A DNA stretch of 64,000 bases from Centropus unirufus. Its lineage: Eukaryota; Chordata; Aves; Cuculiformes; Centropidae. Under the pieces are notes generated by a model, which did not search any database, was not told the DNA's origin, and saw only the letters and a list, made by a program, of their open reading frames with translations. The position numbers and the translations under genes are program-made. Positions 50,960 to 62,967 of the stretch are shown piece after piece; position 1 is the stretch's first letter; each line of letters opens with the position of its first letter. The DNA lies in assembly GCA_013397695.1 (NCBI GenBank), contig VYZI01000057.1, forward strand, positions 1,449,142-1,513,141, read 5' to 3'.

Positions 50960-52708
50960 TATTTCATTTCCATTTTCATTTAACTTCTTCCTTAAAACAT
51001 ATGAATTTATTTTGTTTCATTTCCTTCTGACCTAATTTGCATTGACTTCAGGATTTTCAGTTGACTAACAGGCAGATCTGATTTTAAGAGACATCCGTAA
51101 CTCTTTCCTAACATTTTCCAATAATTTTCCTCTAAATAATTTTGTTTGCAACAAAGATTCTAATAAAAACAATGCATACTTTTTTTTTCTGATACATGCA
51201 TCCTACAATATAAGTTTTAATTATCTGGAACTCATTGCAAAAATCTTAGAAGCACCTGTTCTGGTTTAGTAGCTATTCTTAGCTTCTGTGTTTCTGGCAT
51301 TAATTTAATTGGTGCATTAGTTAATCTAAACACACCGTCTTCTTTGGTTTTGCTTTGTTTTGTTTATTTCAAAATTTTTTTTTTTCTATTATGTCAATAT
51401 AATTTCTGTCCTCTTCAGGTCTATGATTATCTTCCATTCATTTTTTATATATCTTCTTCTTTCCTTTCTTATTTCTTGCTGTCTGCTAGATGAAATCTCT
51501 TCATCCCTGCAGAAAGCAGTGGATATTATACAGGAACATAACAAAAACACATGGTTAAATTTGGCTTCTGTCTACCAAAAATGCCATGGATGTCACTGAA
51601 ATTTTAGGCTGTACAAAGATAACAAAGTGCCAAAAGACTCGTGTGCTTTTCAGATGGGATGATTACAAAATGGTAGCTTAGGAATCACAGCAGTAATGAC
51701 ATTTATCTGGATTCAAGACTATTGCCATAATTTTAAAAAAAGGAGTTCATTAGAGAGCACTGGATGGAAAATAGTCAACCTCTACCATACCAACAATATA
51801 AAAAAAAGCAACCAGCATCTCCAGAATTTTTTTTTCATACTCTTAATGTCACTTAAGTATGTCTAAGTTGATTTACCAGCACTAAGACAGGTAAAATAAA
51901 TAAGTTTTTGCCAGTCCCATATTGTTCCTTGAAACATCTACAGAGCACAAGGTCAGAATGCAAGAAGACGACTTTTTTTGTATTGTGTTTTTTCCTTGGC
52001 AGGGATTGCTGCCATTGTCAGAAACAGTCTATAAGGCTAGGCTGATTTTTTAGTCTGACTTCATACAGCAGTTCTTTTCCTATAAAACTGAAAAACCTAT
52101 AAGCCACATCACAAAGCATTACCCAAAGAAGATTACTGATATTCAGACCTCATTGATCAACCTGGTTTAGGAAACTAGCTTTATACAGGATAGCACATAT
52201 CACATAACCCTCCTTAGTCCTGTTCAAACTTGAACACATTTTAAACAACTAAAGATATGTTTCATTGTTCTATTATTATTTTTAGTAATGAATTTAAGGA
52301 TGAATTTAAGCATGGTCTTAACTTCGTTTGCCTGAATCTGGTCCTGTACATATTTACTTTGGACATCTGTATTTGAAACTTAAATCCCCCATAAACAGCC
52401 CTGTCCCTACAAAAACTATAAAACACTAAGCATATAATCCAGCAACAGTTGCCTACCTCACTGGAACAAACAATATGAAATCAAGCTCAAAAGCCCAAAG
52501 GAAGTTTTAAATTTATAAAGAAAAAATAGTTTAATTTCTGTTCACTGAGTAAGGTGAGTTGTGGAGGGAAAATCTCCACTTTTCAGCCCCCTCTCTCATT
52601 GCATTCCCTTCACTCCACAAATAATAAGTAGCACTTATTTTCTGCAGTTTGCTGCACATCTCTTCAATAGACTCCTTTTACATAGAGAGCTGGGGGGTTG
52701 TAGAATTT

Positions 52709-52735
52709 GGAACATGGATTTATAAGCCATGTTCC
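52709..52735. repeat. Hairpin, 9-bp perfect stem
   Basis: ggaacatgg and ccatgttcc flank a 9-nt loop. Confidence 0.8.
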
Positions 52736-52766
52736 CTTCGATGGGGAAAATGTTAACAGTTTTTTT

Positions 52767-52820
52767 TAAAAAAATAAGGGAATGCGAATATCTTAAAAAT
52801 AAGGGAACATAAATATTTTA
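52767..52820. repeat. Imperfect tandem duplication, about 26-bp period
   Basis: aaaataagggaatgcgaata is followed by aaaaataagggaacataaat, two diverged copies of an A-rich unit. Confidence 0.7.
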
Positions 52821-54505
52821 CCAGAGATGATGTAGGTAGAAATTGCCTGAGCCATGCCTGTGAAAAATTATTATAACAGTATAAAACCAGGATTCTGGAG
52901 ATTGTTAAATAAGGGTTGGGTTTTTTTTCTTACTTTATTTTTCATTAAGTGCACTTTTATTTATTTAACAATTTACTGTAATGCTATCTTATTAGGCAGC
53001 ACATACTAAATTTGTGGTCTTCTCTCATGTACACATAGGCTGTGGGACCACACAACATATATTTTGTAGTCACACGTACAATTTGCAAGTTGTCAGATCT
53101 CTGCACCATTTATTATTCCTGCTATCGTCTCAGAATATTTTTATGAGCAAAGTCATTTTTCTTTGTCACCAGGAAAAACAGTCAGGAAATATAACAACAG
53201 CAACAGTCACATTTTCCAATACAGAAGTTTCACAGAACACAGATAAAGGTGCCCTTAATGTTCCCAAAGTGCAGATATCCCCTTGGTACTCAAGTTTCAG
53301 TATCAACTGAATGGGAAGTAAAAAAACTAAAATCTGAAAATCTGATGCTTCTAAAAAACCTTAAGAAGAAAATGTTTGTTGCCCAAAGATGTATCTAAGA
53401 ACCACTCCAACTCACTAAATTTTCCAGTGAATGGAAAAAATATATACCTTACCTGCACTTCTAGGTTATCAGACAATTCAGCTATCCCAACAAAGTTATT
53501 TATCATCATGAAGTAAGTGGAGCTCAAAATCTTGGCACACACCCGAAGACATGAAAATAAAAAATGGATACAATTTATTGGGTAGTACGGAGGGTTATAC
53601 TTTAGCTGGGTATCTTTCCGAAGAAGTGAATGACATCTATTTTTGGTAGATAAATATGGAAGTAGCTAATAGGGTCTACATTATTACTTTTATATAGCTG
53701 TCTCTCTTTTTCCAAGAAGTCAAATGTTGCCCAGTTTGAATGCAGATAGTGAAATATAGTTATCTATTATCTTTTATCTGTTAAATCTTTGATTTCTGAG
53801 AAGACCCTGAAGTAGATATCATATACCATGCATATATGTAAGACTGGATGGCAATACTGCATACTGCAATGTCCTTTTCTTCCTTCTCTCTAAGTCAGTT
53901 TCCCTATATTTCTTCAAGTGCAAGATTTTTTCAGTTCATTGCATTAATTTACCTTTTCTTCTTAAATAAACACTGACCTTTCCTTCCAGTTCTAGGATTT
54001 TTTTTCACCAGGTATTTTAACATAGCCCTGTCCTTGGAAAAGTAAACCAGTGAATTTTAGCCAGAACTAGACAACCTGGCACTTCCAAATTAACTATCTA
54101 ATCAAACAGGCCTATAATGCTACAAGCATGTTGACAGGAAACTTGGTCCTTAGTCTAACTGTTTGCATTTGCTTGCATTTCTTCTGGCAAGCATTTTAGA
54201 TCAAGTTAAGAGGCATGCAACTCTCAGTCTCAAGAATGTGAGCCAGTTCTGCACTTTGGTGGGGGTTACATGAAGTAAACCCAAATTGCATCAGCAAATG
54301 GAAGGCTGGTCTTCAAATGCTGTAGTTTGAAAAGAATTACAAATATAATTTTCAGCCACTAGATTTACATAAACAGTAAATAAGCAGCACTGTGTGCTAA
54401 CTGTATACTTATATTGGCTTTTGCTGTGTTGAGCTACTTTTCTGTGGATGTTAGTGTCTTAGTTTTAAACACTGATTGCTTCAGCGTATCAACAAGATAT
54501 TTTTC

Positions 54506-54522
54506 TTTTTTTTTTTTTTTTT
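54506..54522. repeat. T17 homopolymer
   Basis: Seventeen consecutive T residues, with no retrotransposon body recognised beside it. Confidence 0.9.
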
Positions 54523-54750
54523 GCAAGTGGGAGGAGATTTCATGAGGTGTAGAATAATCACCTAAATAGAGGAAGGTAATTATAGGTAGGAGCAGAAATC
54601 TCATTTCCAGAACTATGATATAGCTGGCCACAAGCTTGCCGCACTATGTCTGCGCATCAGCCTTACTCGAATGAGGAGGCAGCCGCTGTCTCTAACACCC
54701 TCCTTGAAATGGGTTGTTCACAAAAACATAAGGCAGTTCTTTCTGATGTG

Positions 54751-54766
54751 AAAAAAAAAAAAAAAA
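54751..54766. repeat. A16 homopolymer
   Basis: Sixteen consecutive A residues, followed by a T-rich run. Confidence 0.9.
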
Positions 54767-55760
54767 GATTTTTTTTCCTCTTTCAAGTGGGTGGAGAATA
54801 TCAACCTCTTTTGCAGAGGCTGCTAGAAACTCCTCAAACAGTCGTGATTTCTGCAGTAGGGTCAGAGCCAGGATTTAACTGTAAGCTGAAAGAAAATCTG
54901 ATGTTGACATTCTGTCTGTAACATAAAATCCCAATGCACAAGCAAAATGTTTACATGTTTTTCTTGGATTCAGGATCCCTCTTATTTAATCAGTGTAAAA
55001 CTTCCTGAAGGCTCTGTTAGAAAATATTCTAAGTACTATAAAAGAACAGATTTTACATTTATAGTACCAATAAATGTAAGACAACTTTACACAATTGCAG
55101 TTCTGTCTCACAATGAAGCATCTTCATCCAAAACTATTTAAGGAAAATACATAATATTCTTCATCTATGTTTAGACAAATAAATGCTCTTACTGTAAAGT
55201 AGCAACATAAGATATTTAACAGCAATCCAAAAAGAGGATATAAACTTACTGCTTTTCCACTTTAATGGAGAAAGACACACCGTGATTTCACGGTTACCAT
55301 AAATGCTGTGCAGTGTGTAGATTTTCCTTTACAAAAAATGATGACTCACTATGAAACAAAAAATAAATCAGATCACGGCTGGGATGGGGAAGAGAGCGTA
55401 AGAGGAAAATGAGAGAAGACTCAAATACAGAGTTAAAAAAAAAAGCATTTAAAAGCAGTTTGACCTCAAGATATATCAACGAATTTGCCCGCATGACATC
55501 ATGATGCCTTAGGACTTGGAAGAAATTACAGCAAGTGCTGCAGTATGAGGGCAGTCTGCTCCACTCCACTCCACCCTGATGAAAGCTGATAGGAACCGTA
55601 AAAAATGCTGCAAAAAGATGGGGCCACCCCACTGCTTTGCAATCCTCAATAACCTGAAGAGCTAGCAGACAACAGCAGCAGCAGCATTATAAAGCTAGGA
55701 TTGCCATGTTTCTCTCGTCTTGACATGTAACATTCCTCATTTGCCAAGGAGGATCTTGGC

Positions 55761-55784
55761 AATAATAATAATAATAATAATAAA
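55761..55784. repeat. AAT microsatellite
   Basis: Seven uninterrupted AAT units and a partial one. A short CAG run (55673-55686) lies about 75 bp away. Confidence 0.93.
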
Positions 55785-57734
55785 CAACCCTATTCTTCAG
55801 AAGCTGCCAGACATACAGGTTTTCTGTCAGCTTTTGGATGTCAGTTCAAGACAGGGAGAAAGCTGTAGTTGCACCTACTGCATTCCTGCTCCTCTTCCGC
55901 AGACTCTTAACCAGTCATTGCTACATTGCCGCCAGAAATTCTTCTTTTTGGGGGGGAGTACGTGAAGAATGCATCTGGTGGAGCAGATGAGTATTTGCTG
56001 CCTAGCTGATACTCGCTCTCACCTTGCCCATATTACAGCTTTGCAGCACACGAACTGTACAAATCAGCACAGTACACAGATTATCTTCTGTATGTTTAAC
56101 TGGTAGAAATAATATTGCACAGTAATTATTCTTCTTACATAGTTCACGAGTGATTATCAGTGCTCAGAATAAAATCCTGTTGTTATTACTGGTAGGATAA
56201 TGGTCATTGATCACAAACTGTGCACACAAGTGAACACATTGGCATCGAGCAATAAGGGAGAATAAGTGAAGATAAAATAATATAGTAAGAAATTAGGCTC
56301 TGTGGAACATCAAATTTGCAGCCTATCAGATTCAATTATAGAAAGATGAAGATGAAAATAAGGAAATTAATAAGGATATGTGAAAAAAATTACACCAATA
56401 CACATGTACTTCTCAACATACTTCAGCTGATGCGCTACTAAGTCTCAAAATTAAAAATTCAGGTGGAAAAATATTTTAACTGAAGTTTATATCAATGCAC
56501 ATATCCATGCAAATACACATACAGATATATTAATACATATTTGACAAACATGAGGAAGTCAAAGACCTGTGCTTACAAATATGGCCACATATTTAGAGTA
56601 CCTACATTTCCAGGTTTCCACCATCTAGGCCTGATTTTTATATAAGTTCCATGAATAGACAATATCATCTGAAACCAACACCTAATTAGATCAACCCTTA
56701 CTGGGTAAAACAGCTCAATTACTTTACATTCATAGTAAAAAAAGTAGAGTTTTTTTGACCTGTAAAAAAACACCGAAAATTTCTAGTGATGCCCAAAATT
56801 TGGAGTTCTAATTTTATCTAGAATAAGCATGGAACAAGCAAGACACAGGGCAGAGGTCAAGTGAACTTGGGAGCATGGTATCCACAGAGACAAATTTCTC
56901 CTACCTTTCTTCTACCCATGTCAAATAGGCGGAACTCACATCCAGGAAATAGGGAAAAGGAAGAGGCCAGGTTGTCAGTAACCAGAAGAAAAAGAAAGAG
57001 ATAGAAAGATTATTCCCTGCCTAAGCATTGAGGGAGATAAAAAAGAAATAATTGAAGAAGAAAGTGGAAGGGACCTTGCAAGGCTGCCTAACTTCACCAT
57101 TTTATAAGGCAAAAAGCACCTGTAACTACATAAACTTTAAAGACAGCACTTTAGCTCGTGTGAATGCTTGAATTTGTCATATTCCCATGTTTTCTAAGCA
57201 AACTGCAGCTCACCATCATCATTATATAATTTATTTTAAAGCTCTGTACAGCCTTACTGAATGAAGTGTTTGGCTTCTGGCTTTTGAACGTAGGCACATC
57301 TGCTTTAAATGCAAGTTTAGAGCATTCTGTGACTGGGTTCACTGAGCAGTAAGAAAAATAATTCCTATTTTTTCCATGATGGCTGTTTTTTTCCAGGGAC
57401 TTTTCACACTAAGCATCAAACTTGAAATGGCTGCATTCTTTTCCTCCTATGAATTAATCCATTAGAAAAATCACAATCAGAACCCTATTTGGCATAGTTC
57501 TCTTTATACAGCACAATGTTCAAGGCAGATGAATGAAAATGTCTACATGAATCAGGCTTTCTTTTATTAAAAGTCTTCATTCAGTTAACAGGAATACATT
57601 GCTTGATATATTGTATTTCCATGGCACATCACTACCCCATAAGTGCCATGTTACAATATTTAACAAGAGATATACTATTAAATAAAGTATTTGTGAATAA
57701 ATAAGCATTGCCTAAGTATCAGCAAAATATCTGG

Positions 57735-57853
57735 AGGCTGACATTTTTCCTTTGGCAAAGGGTGACAATACAAAATGCATTTTAAAATCTCCAATTATGC
57801 TGCAAGTTGCGGAGTTTGTCAAATTGGCATTACTAGGCTGACATTTATCCTTT
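57735..57853. repeat. Direct repeat of an 18-19 bp motif exactly 100 bp apart
   Basis: aggctgacatttttcctttg starts at 57735, and aggctgacatttatcctttt starts at 57835. Nothing recognisable as a transposon surrounds them. The arrangement could be paired protein-binding sites. Confidence 0.7.
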
Positions 57854-57980
57854 TGTTCAAATGGCTCTGCCAAATAAAATGTCCATATCTTATTTTTTTA
57901 ACGACATAGCTTTTTTATACACTCAAGGCTTTAAAACGCATTTTAAACATTAACAAATCTTTCATTAAAATGCAGACACA

Positions 57981-58004
57981 GGGGTGGGGGAGCTACTATA
58001 AAAG
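57981..58004 (+). promoter_or_regulatory. Possible TATA-type core promoter on the strand opposite GRID2
   Basis: A G-rich CACCC/GC-box-like run ggggtggggg (57981-57990) is followed at once by a consensus TATA box, tataaaag (57997-58004). No open reading frame or known gene follows. By sequence alone this is weak: TATA matches are common in AT-rich introns, and only the combination makes it worth listing. Confidence 0.25.
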
Positions 58005-58635
58005 GCCTTACTCTGTGTCCTTTAGTTTTATGGGGAAGTATTAATCAAAACCTTCATTAATATTGCATGACTTCAGAGCCTTCACATTATCGGAATGAAC
58101 ATTACCTCTTATTTACATTACTTTTAAAGTACTTCATTTAACAAAAAGTTAAGAATCTCAGGATATTTATGCATGTCTAGGAAGAGCTGTATTGTAGAAC
58201 TCATGTTCCAGATAAACTTCTGGATTTATGAAGTGGCAAATTGAAATTCAGTAGGAATCTCAAGCAGCATTTCCAAAAATATGCATTTGATACGGCAACT
58301 CCAGCTCTTGGAAAGACTGATTATTGAGTGCTCAAAATTTAAGGTTAAGATTTCTTTCTTTCCTTCCAAGAGTTGGTATTAAAAAAAGGTGCACTGTTCA
58401 CAAATAGAAACATCCACAGTCTGCAGGAAACTGCAAGTGTTTAAACAGAATTATTAGCCATGCTGGTAAATACAGAATTAAGAGGGGAAACAACATGTCT
58501 AATATACTTTAAAGTCACAAATAGCAGAAGCTTTCATGGCATGTAAGGGAAAGTCCTTTCTTTGATAAACAGTGTTAGAAGATGAAAATGGTAATGTAAA
58601 AGGAACAGTTTCATATTAGAAGGATATTACTAATA

Positions 58636-58885
58636 TCCTGGTACCTGTACGAATCTCCTGGGATCTGTGCTGATTGACAGATTCATACATGATCTAGAAA
58701 ATCTGACGAATAGCAGAGCGACAAAGTTTGCGTATTGTGCTAATTAATTCAAAGAAGTCAACATGAAAATAGATGACAAAGAATTCAGATAGACCTCATG
58801 GTTTTGAGTGGCCACAATGCAACTGATGACATTCAGTGTTGATAAAGGTGAAGTAAAGTGCATTGGAAAGAACAAATTTATCTAT
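58636..58885 (+). mobile_element. Old CR1/L3-type LINE fragment, plus strand, reverse transcriptase region
   Basis: ggtacctgtacgaatctcct, then ttcatacatgatctagaaaa, then gcgacaaagtttgcgtattg, then tgacattcagtgttgataaa and agtgcattggaaagaacaa follow the ancient amniote CR1 pattern coding for FINDLEK, the FAD box region and MKFSVDKCKVMHIGKN. Many stops and indels are present and no frame is open. Divergence suggests it is much older than the avian CR1 copies elsewhere in the window. Confidence 0.78.
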
Positions 58886-60136
58886 AAAACGAGAAAGGAT
58901 GGAGGGAAGGTTGTCCTGTATTTGCATGAATATCAAAACCTTAGAAAGCCTAAAAAAGCACAAAAGAAGACCAATTAATCCAGGTAGTATCTTAGTCTAA
59001 GAAGTCTTTAAAACTTGCACTGCTGGGAGGATGACAGTTTACTGAAGGACCACAATGTTTTTCTATTCTCCCGTAAGCATTCATCATCCATCTTCAACAC
59101 AGTGGATTGGACCTTCCCAACTCCCCCTTATGCTATCTGAAATGGATTTGCTGCAGCCAAAATCAGACACTTTTTATTTAATATTAAATACTACCACTAT
59201 TTTTTTAACAAGAACATTATGCTGCAAAATGCTGAAACAATATGTGCCAATACTCATGCTCACCCCTCATCCCATTAATGCAATTCTGTATATTTCTCTG
59301 TAGTACTGCCTCCTCTCCCACACCGACATCCCTTGCATACCCAGACATAATCTTCTCAAATTGAGCAGTATTTCTCTTTGACATTAGTTCTGCTAAATAA
59401 GTCCAGCTCTACATATGAGGAAAAAGTCAGAAATTATCACTTCTGAAAAATGACATCCTGTGGGAATTTTGCTACTAAGCTTCACCAAGAACAAAATTTC
59501 ACTTGCTTAATCAAACATGTAGTTAAGAATTTCACTAAAAGGCTTTTTTGGAATGCAAAGAAAGACAGGACATGGGATTGAACAACAGACAATTTCTATA
59601 AAACTTACTTGAAGTGGGGTAGATTTTTTCCTCCCCCACATCCCCCAATAAGATTTATTCATGTTATCTGGCTACAACATTTTTAATTCCACACAGCAAC
59701 ATAAAAATGAATAGACAAATATAAACCCCAGAACTAATTTGTGAGGTCCAGTCAATATTACGACTGTATTGTGTGAACTGAACAATGTAATTATGAATAT
59801 GAAATTCATAGTCATGGGTCACATGTACAGTATAGATTTATCATCCTTCAGTATGTGAATTTCAACAGCAGCTCCAGTTATTTGCCTCTTCTAGAAAACC
59901 ACTTGAGCATTCTTATTATCGGTATTACACCCAATTAAGTTAAAAGATTTATTTATTCATTAATTAATTTTATGTTTCATTATGTAGGAATAAAGAGCTT
60001 TTCATTTTCAATATTGTTTTTTGCTTTTGTAAATTCTCTAAACACAAAGTACAAAGCTGATCTATATTTACAGTGGATGATGTAAGGCAGTTGCTTAACT
60101 TATGGTCTGAAATAAAAATAAAAAACTGAAAAAAAT

Positions 60137-60158
60137 GCCGGCGTTAGGCCTTCGGCCT
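60137..60158. repeat. GC-rich hairpin island
   Basis: gccggcgttaggccttcggc holds aggcc-ttc-ggcct (60146-60158), a 5-bp GC-rich stem with a 3-nt loop, inside strongly AT-rich DNA and with two CpGs. Confidence 0.6.
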
Positions 60159-61182
60159 TCTCTGGGGCCTTTAATAAGAATCAAGTTTACTGAGTTTGGT
60201 TTTAACTGTACTAATGCAGCCTGCATATATTTTTCAGTTTAGAACAAGTTTATATTTGCCTACAAGACTCCACTGTAAACATAATAATAAAATCTCCATA
60301 CCATAAAGCAAAAAAAAACAAACCTAACTTAATAGTGGTTCCTCTTGAAAAACTGAGCTATTTTGTTAGTCTGAATAAGATGATTAAGGGAAAACTTAGA
60401 AACTAATAAAGTCTTTGAGATTTATATAATTTGGCTATTTTATAAGAGATAAATGAAAATTTTCCACTGAAAATCAGCACCATATTCTATAATACATGAA
60501 GTACATGAATTGCACTCAGTAATTTCTAGATTATAGCTGCCTTTCTTCCAATGCAGATGTCCAAAGTGGTAAAATTGTAGGCAGCAAGTTTAAATTTTAG
60601 TGTAGGAATACATTCAAGTACTGTGTATGCTGAAAATGAAACTGAAAATGTCTGTTTGTGTGAAATTCACAGAATTTGTCATTTGAGATTGTTTTTGTAA
60701 ATTTCAAGCCAGAGGTCACTCTAATTCAAGATCTACTCAGTTGTTGATGTTTGGGGTGGAGAGGATACATTTCAAGAATTGATAATACATTCTGTACAAA
60801 CAAAATCAGTGTCTACGAGGTCACTTGTGCGAAGAAGCTACAAATCTTGTGGGGAACAATTAGTGCCATGATCCAGTTCAAAGCTTCTCCCTTTGCTTCT
60901 TTAAACCTGTCTATTTCGAGTTAACTATTTGGGAGCCCATTTCCTCCTGTCTAATTACACATCAGAGATCCCATAGTAATATGCGTACTAATTGTCCATT
61001 TAAAAGCACTTCCCCATTTTGTGACAGCCTAGTAGGCAAAGAAATTAAGTAAAAAAAAATGAGAAAAAGAGAGGTGCAATGTGTTAGGCTAAAATAGAGG
61101 TAATTTCTTTCTGTAGTCTGAAAAAAAACCATAAAAATATATTCACATAGTAAATAAACATCGAGTACTCTGTGTTTGCACA

Positions 61183-61208
61183 CGTGTGTGTATGTATATA
61201 TATATATA
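61183..61208. repeat. TG/TA dinucleotide repeat
   Basis: gtgtgtgtatg runs directly into tatatatatatata. Confidence 0.85.
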
Positions 61209-62929
61209 GAAAAAAACTAGTTGCAGATATCAGTGAAATCTACATGGATGTGGTGCACTAAAGTTCATATTGTGAATTCTGGAAAGCATGTACTCTACTC
61301 CACTTAAGGAATTCCCAAGCTCCTATTTTTTTTAAACCAAACAAAAAGGAAATATCTCAATTCCAGGACTCAAACTGATGGTGGCGATGTCACTCACATC
61401 ATTTGTACTTCCTTCCCTTTGATGCTGCTGTGGAGGTGCCATCACCAAACCGTAGACTTAAATATTAAAAAACTTCTGGCTCTTCCTTCTTTATATATCA
61501 GATGTCTTGGCCTGTCTTTACAATCCCATGAATGGCATAGGTGTATGCTGGCCACCTTTGCCAGTTATCCAAAGTTTTGCTCTATGTCACAACAGACTTA
61601 ACAGCTAACATCTAATTATCAGGCAAGATAGTTCAGGCAATCGGCTCAGTTCTTTAAAAAGAATAATAATAAGAAAAAAGGTGATTTCTATTGAGGTGTT
61701 AAGCTGCACAGAAACTGTAGCGCAATGGAAGGACAAGAATAAGATTGATTAGAAGCTATGATATGCTCACAGTTCATGCTGGGAATCTCTAGTAAGCACA
61801 ATGCATCTTTAATGCAAATCAATACAGACAGTCTGATGATGGTCCTTGAGAAGGGAAGCGCAATCAAGTTGCCACTCCAAAAGACAGAGCCAGTCCAGCC
61901 GTGAGTGCACGGGTTTGCTTTTCCCTGCATCTACAGGAGTGAAGAATATGTCTGATAATTATGGCTGTTCAAATGATTTTTGCTGTTAAGTAGGCTGTGA
62001 AATTCGGGAAGATATTCTGGGTTTTGCCTTATAATGGCACAATTACTCATTGACAGAACACAGTAGCACCATTGTGGGGAACTGCTAGCAAACAGCCTCA
62101 CAAGCTGCAGATGATATATAATTTGAACAGAAGTTGTAAAGTTTTTGCCATACTGAGAGGTTCAAAACCCCACTCTCAAACCCATGAAGTTTTGCAATGG
62201 TTTTTTTTAAAGACAGAAGTTACAAAGTGAAAGCACATATATACCTCCAGCCCTCCCAAATCTTATTTTCAGATGCTCAGCTGTAATTGTGTAGGCCCTG
62301 TTCACCAAAGAACAGTAGGTGGGTAGTTGTTTTTACAACATTTACTCATTTATTTCAACACAGTGTCTGGAGTTATCCTTCCTTCTATGAAAAATCTTCA
62401 ACAGTTTCACTAAGTGTCTCTGAAACATATGGTCCTAACTCTACTGGTTTTAGTAACAAAACAGAGTTTGAGTAAGCAGTGATGTTCAGCGAAGGAAAAA
62501 ACTCTTATGTTGAAGTCAGTAAACTTCCAAAGCCCAGTTTAATTTCACATTAATTCAGAACCTTTAGTTGAACATATTTTAAAAATAGGGTGAAGTAGTT
62601 TTCCTTACCCCCTGTTCTCTGTAAATTCATATGTAATTCAACTTGCAGGATATTGAAATGAAAATTGTATGATATAAAGCTCACTGCTCCCCTAACAACC
62701 ACATTTCTTTTTGAAAACATTGATTTCTTAAAAATATTTCACTGATATTTTAAACGCCACTAACTATATATAGGCACACTATTGGCAGCAAGCCCTGCTC
62801 CTGCAGACCAAATCCATGAGGAGATGAGAGAGTTTGCGCCAGCCTTTGCAAGAGATAGTGATATCCACTACGTGACCCCATCCTTTTGTCCTTCTGCCTC
62901 GGTAAGTGTGGTGGGGGACAGGAGTCAGG

Positions 62930-62967
62930 AAGGGCACATCTGAAAGGGCACATCTGAAGGGCACATC
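62930..62967. repeat. Tandem repeat, about 14-bp unit, nearly three copies
   Basis: aagggcacatctga occurs in two full copies followed by agggcacatca. Confidence 0.85.

Larger units (their letters stand above)
50960..58635 (-). other. GRID2: GRID2 intron, far-upstream part in the window
   Basis: AT-rich with simple repeats (T17 at 54506-54522, A16 at 54751-54766, AAT repeat at 55761-55784), a hairpin at 52709-52735, a 26-bp imperfect tandem repeat at 52767-52820, a purine-rich block at about 56950-57070, and a possible regulatory stretch at 57700-58050. No exon was found. The frame at 54646-54921 runs through the A16 tract and is not convincing. Confidence 0.75.

Noticed and set aside
54646..54921. 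91-codon plus-strand frame
   Set aside because: It reads through an A16 tract and a T-run and has no similarity to known proteins.
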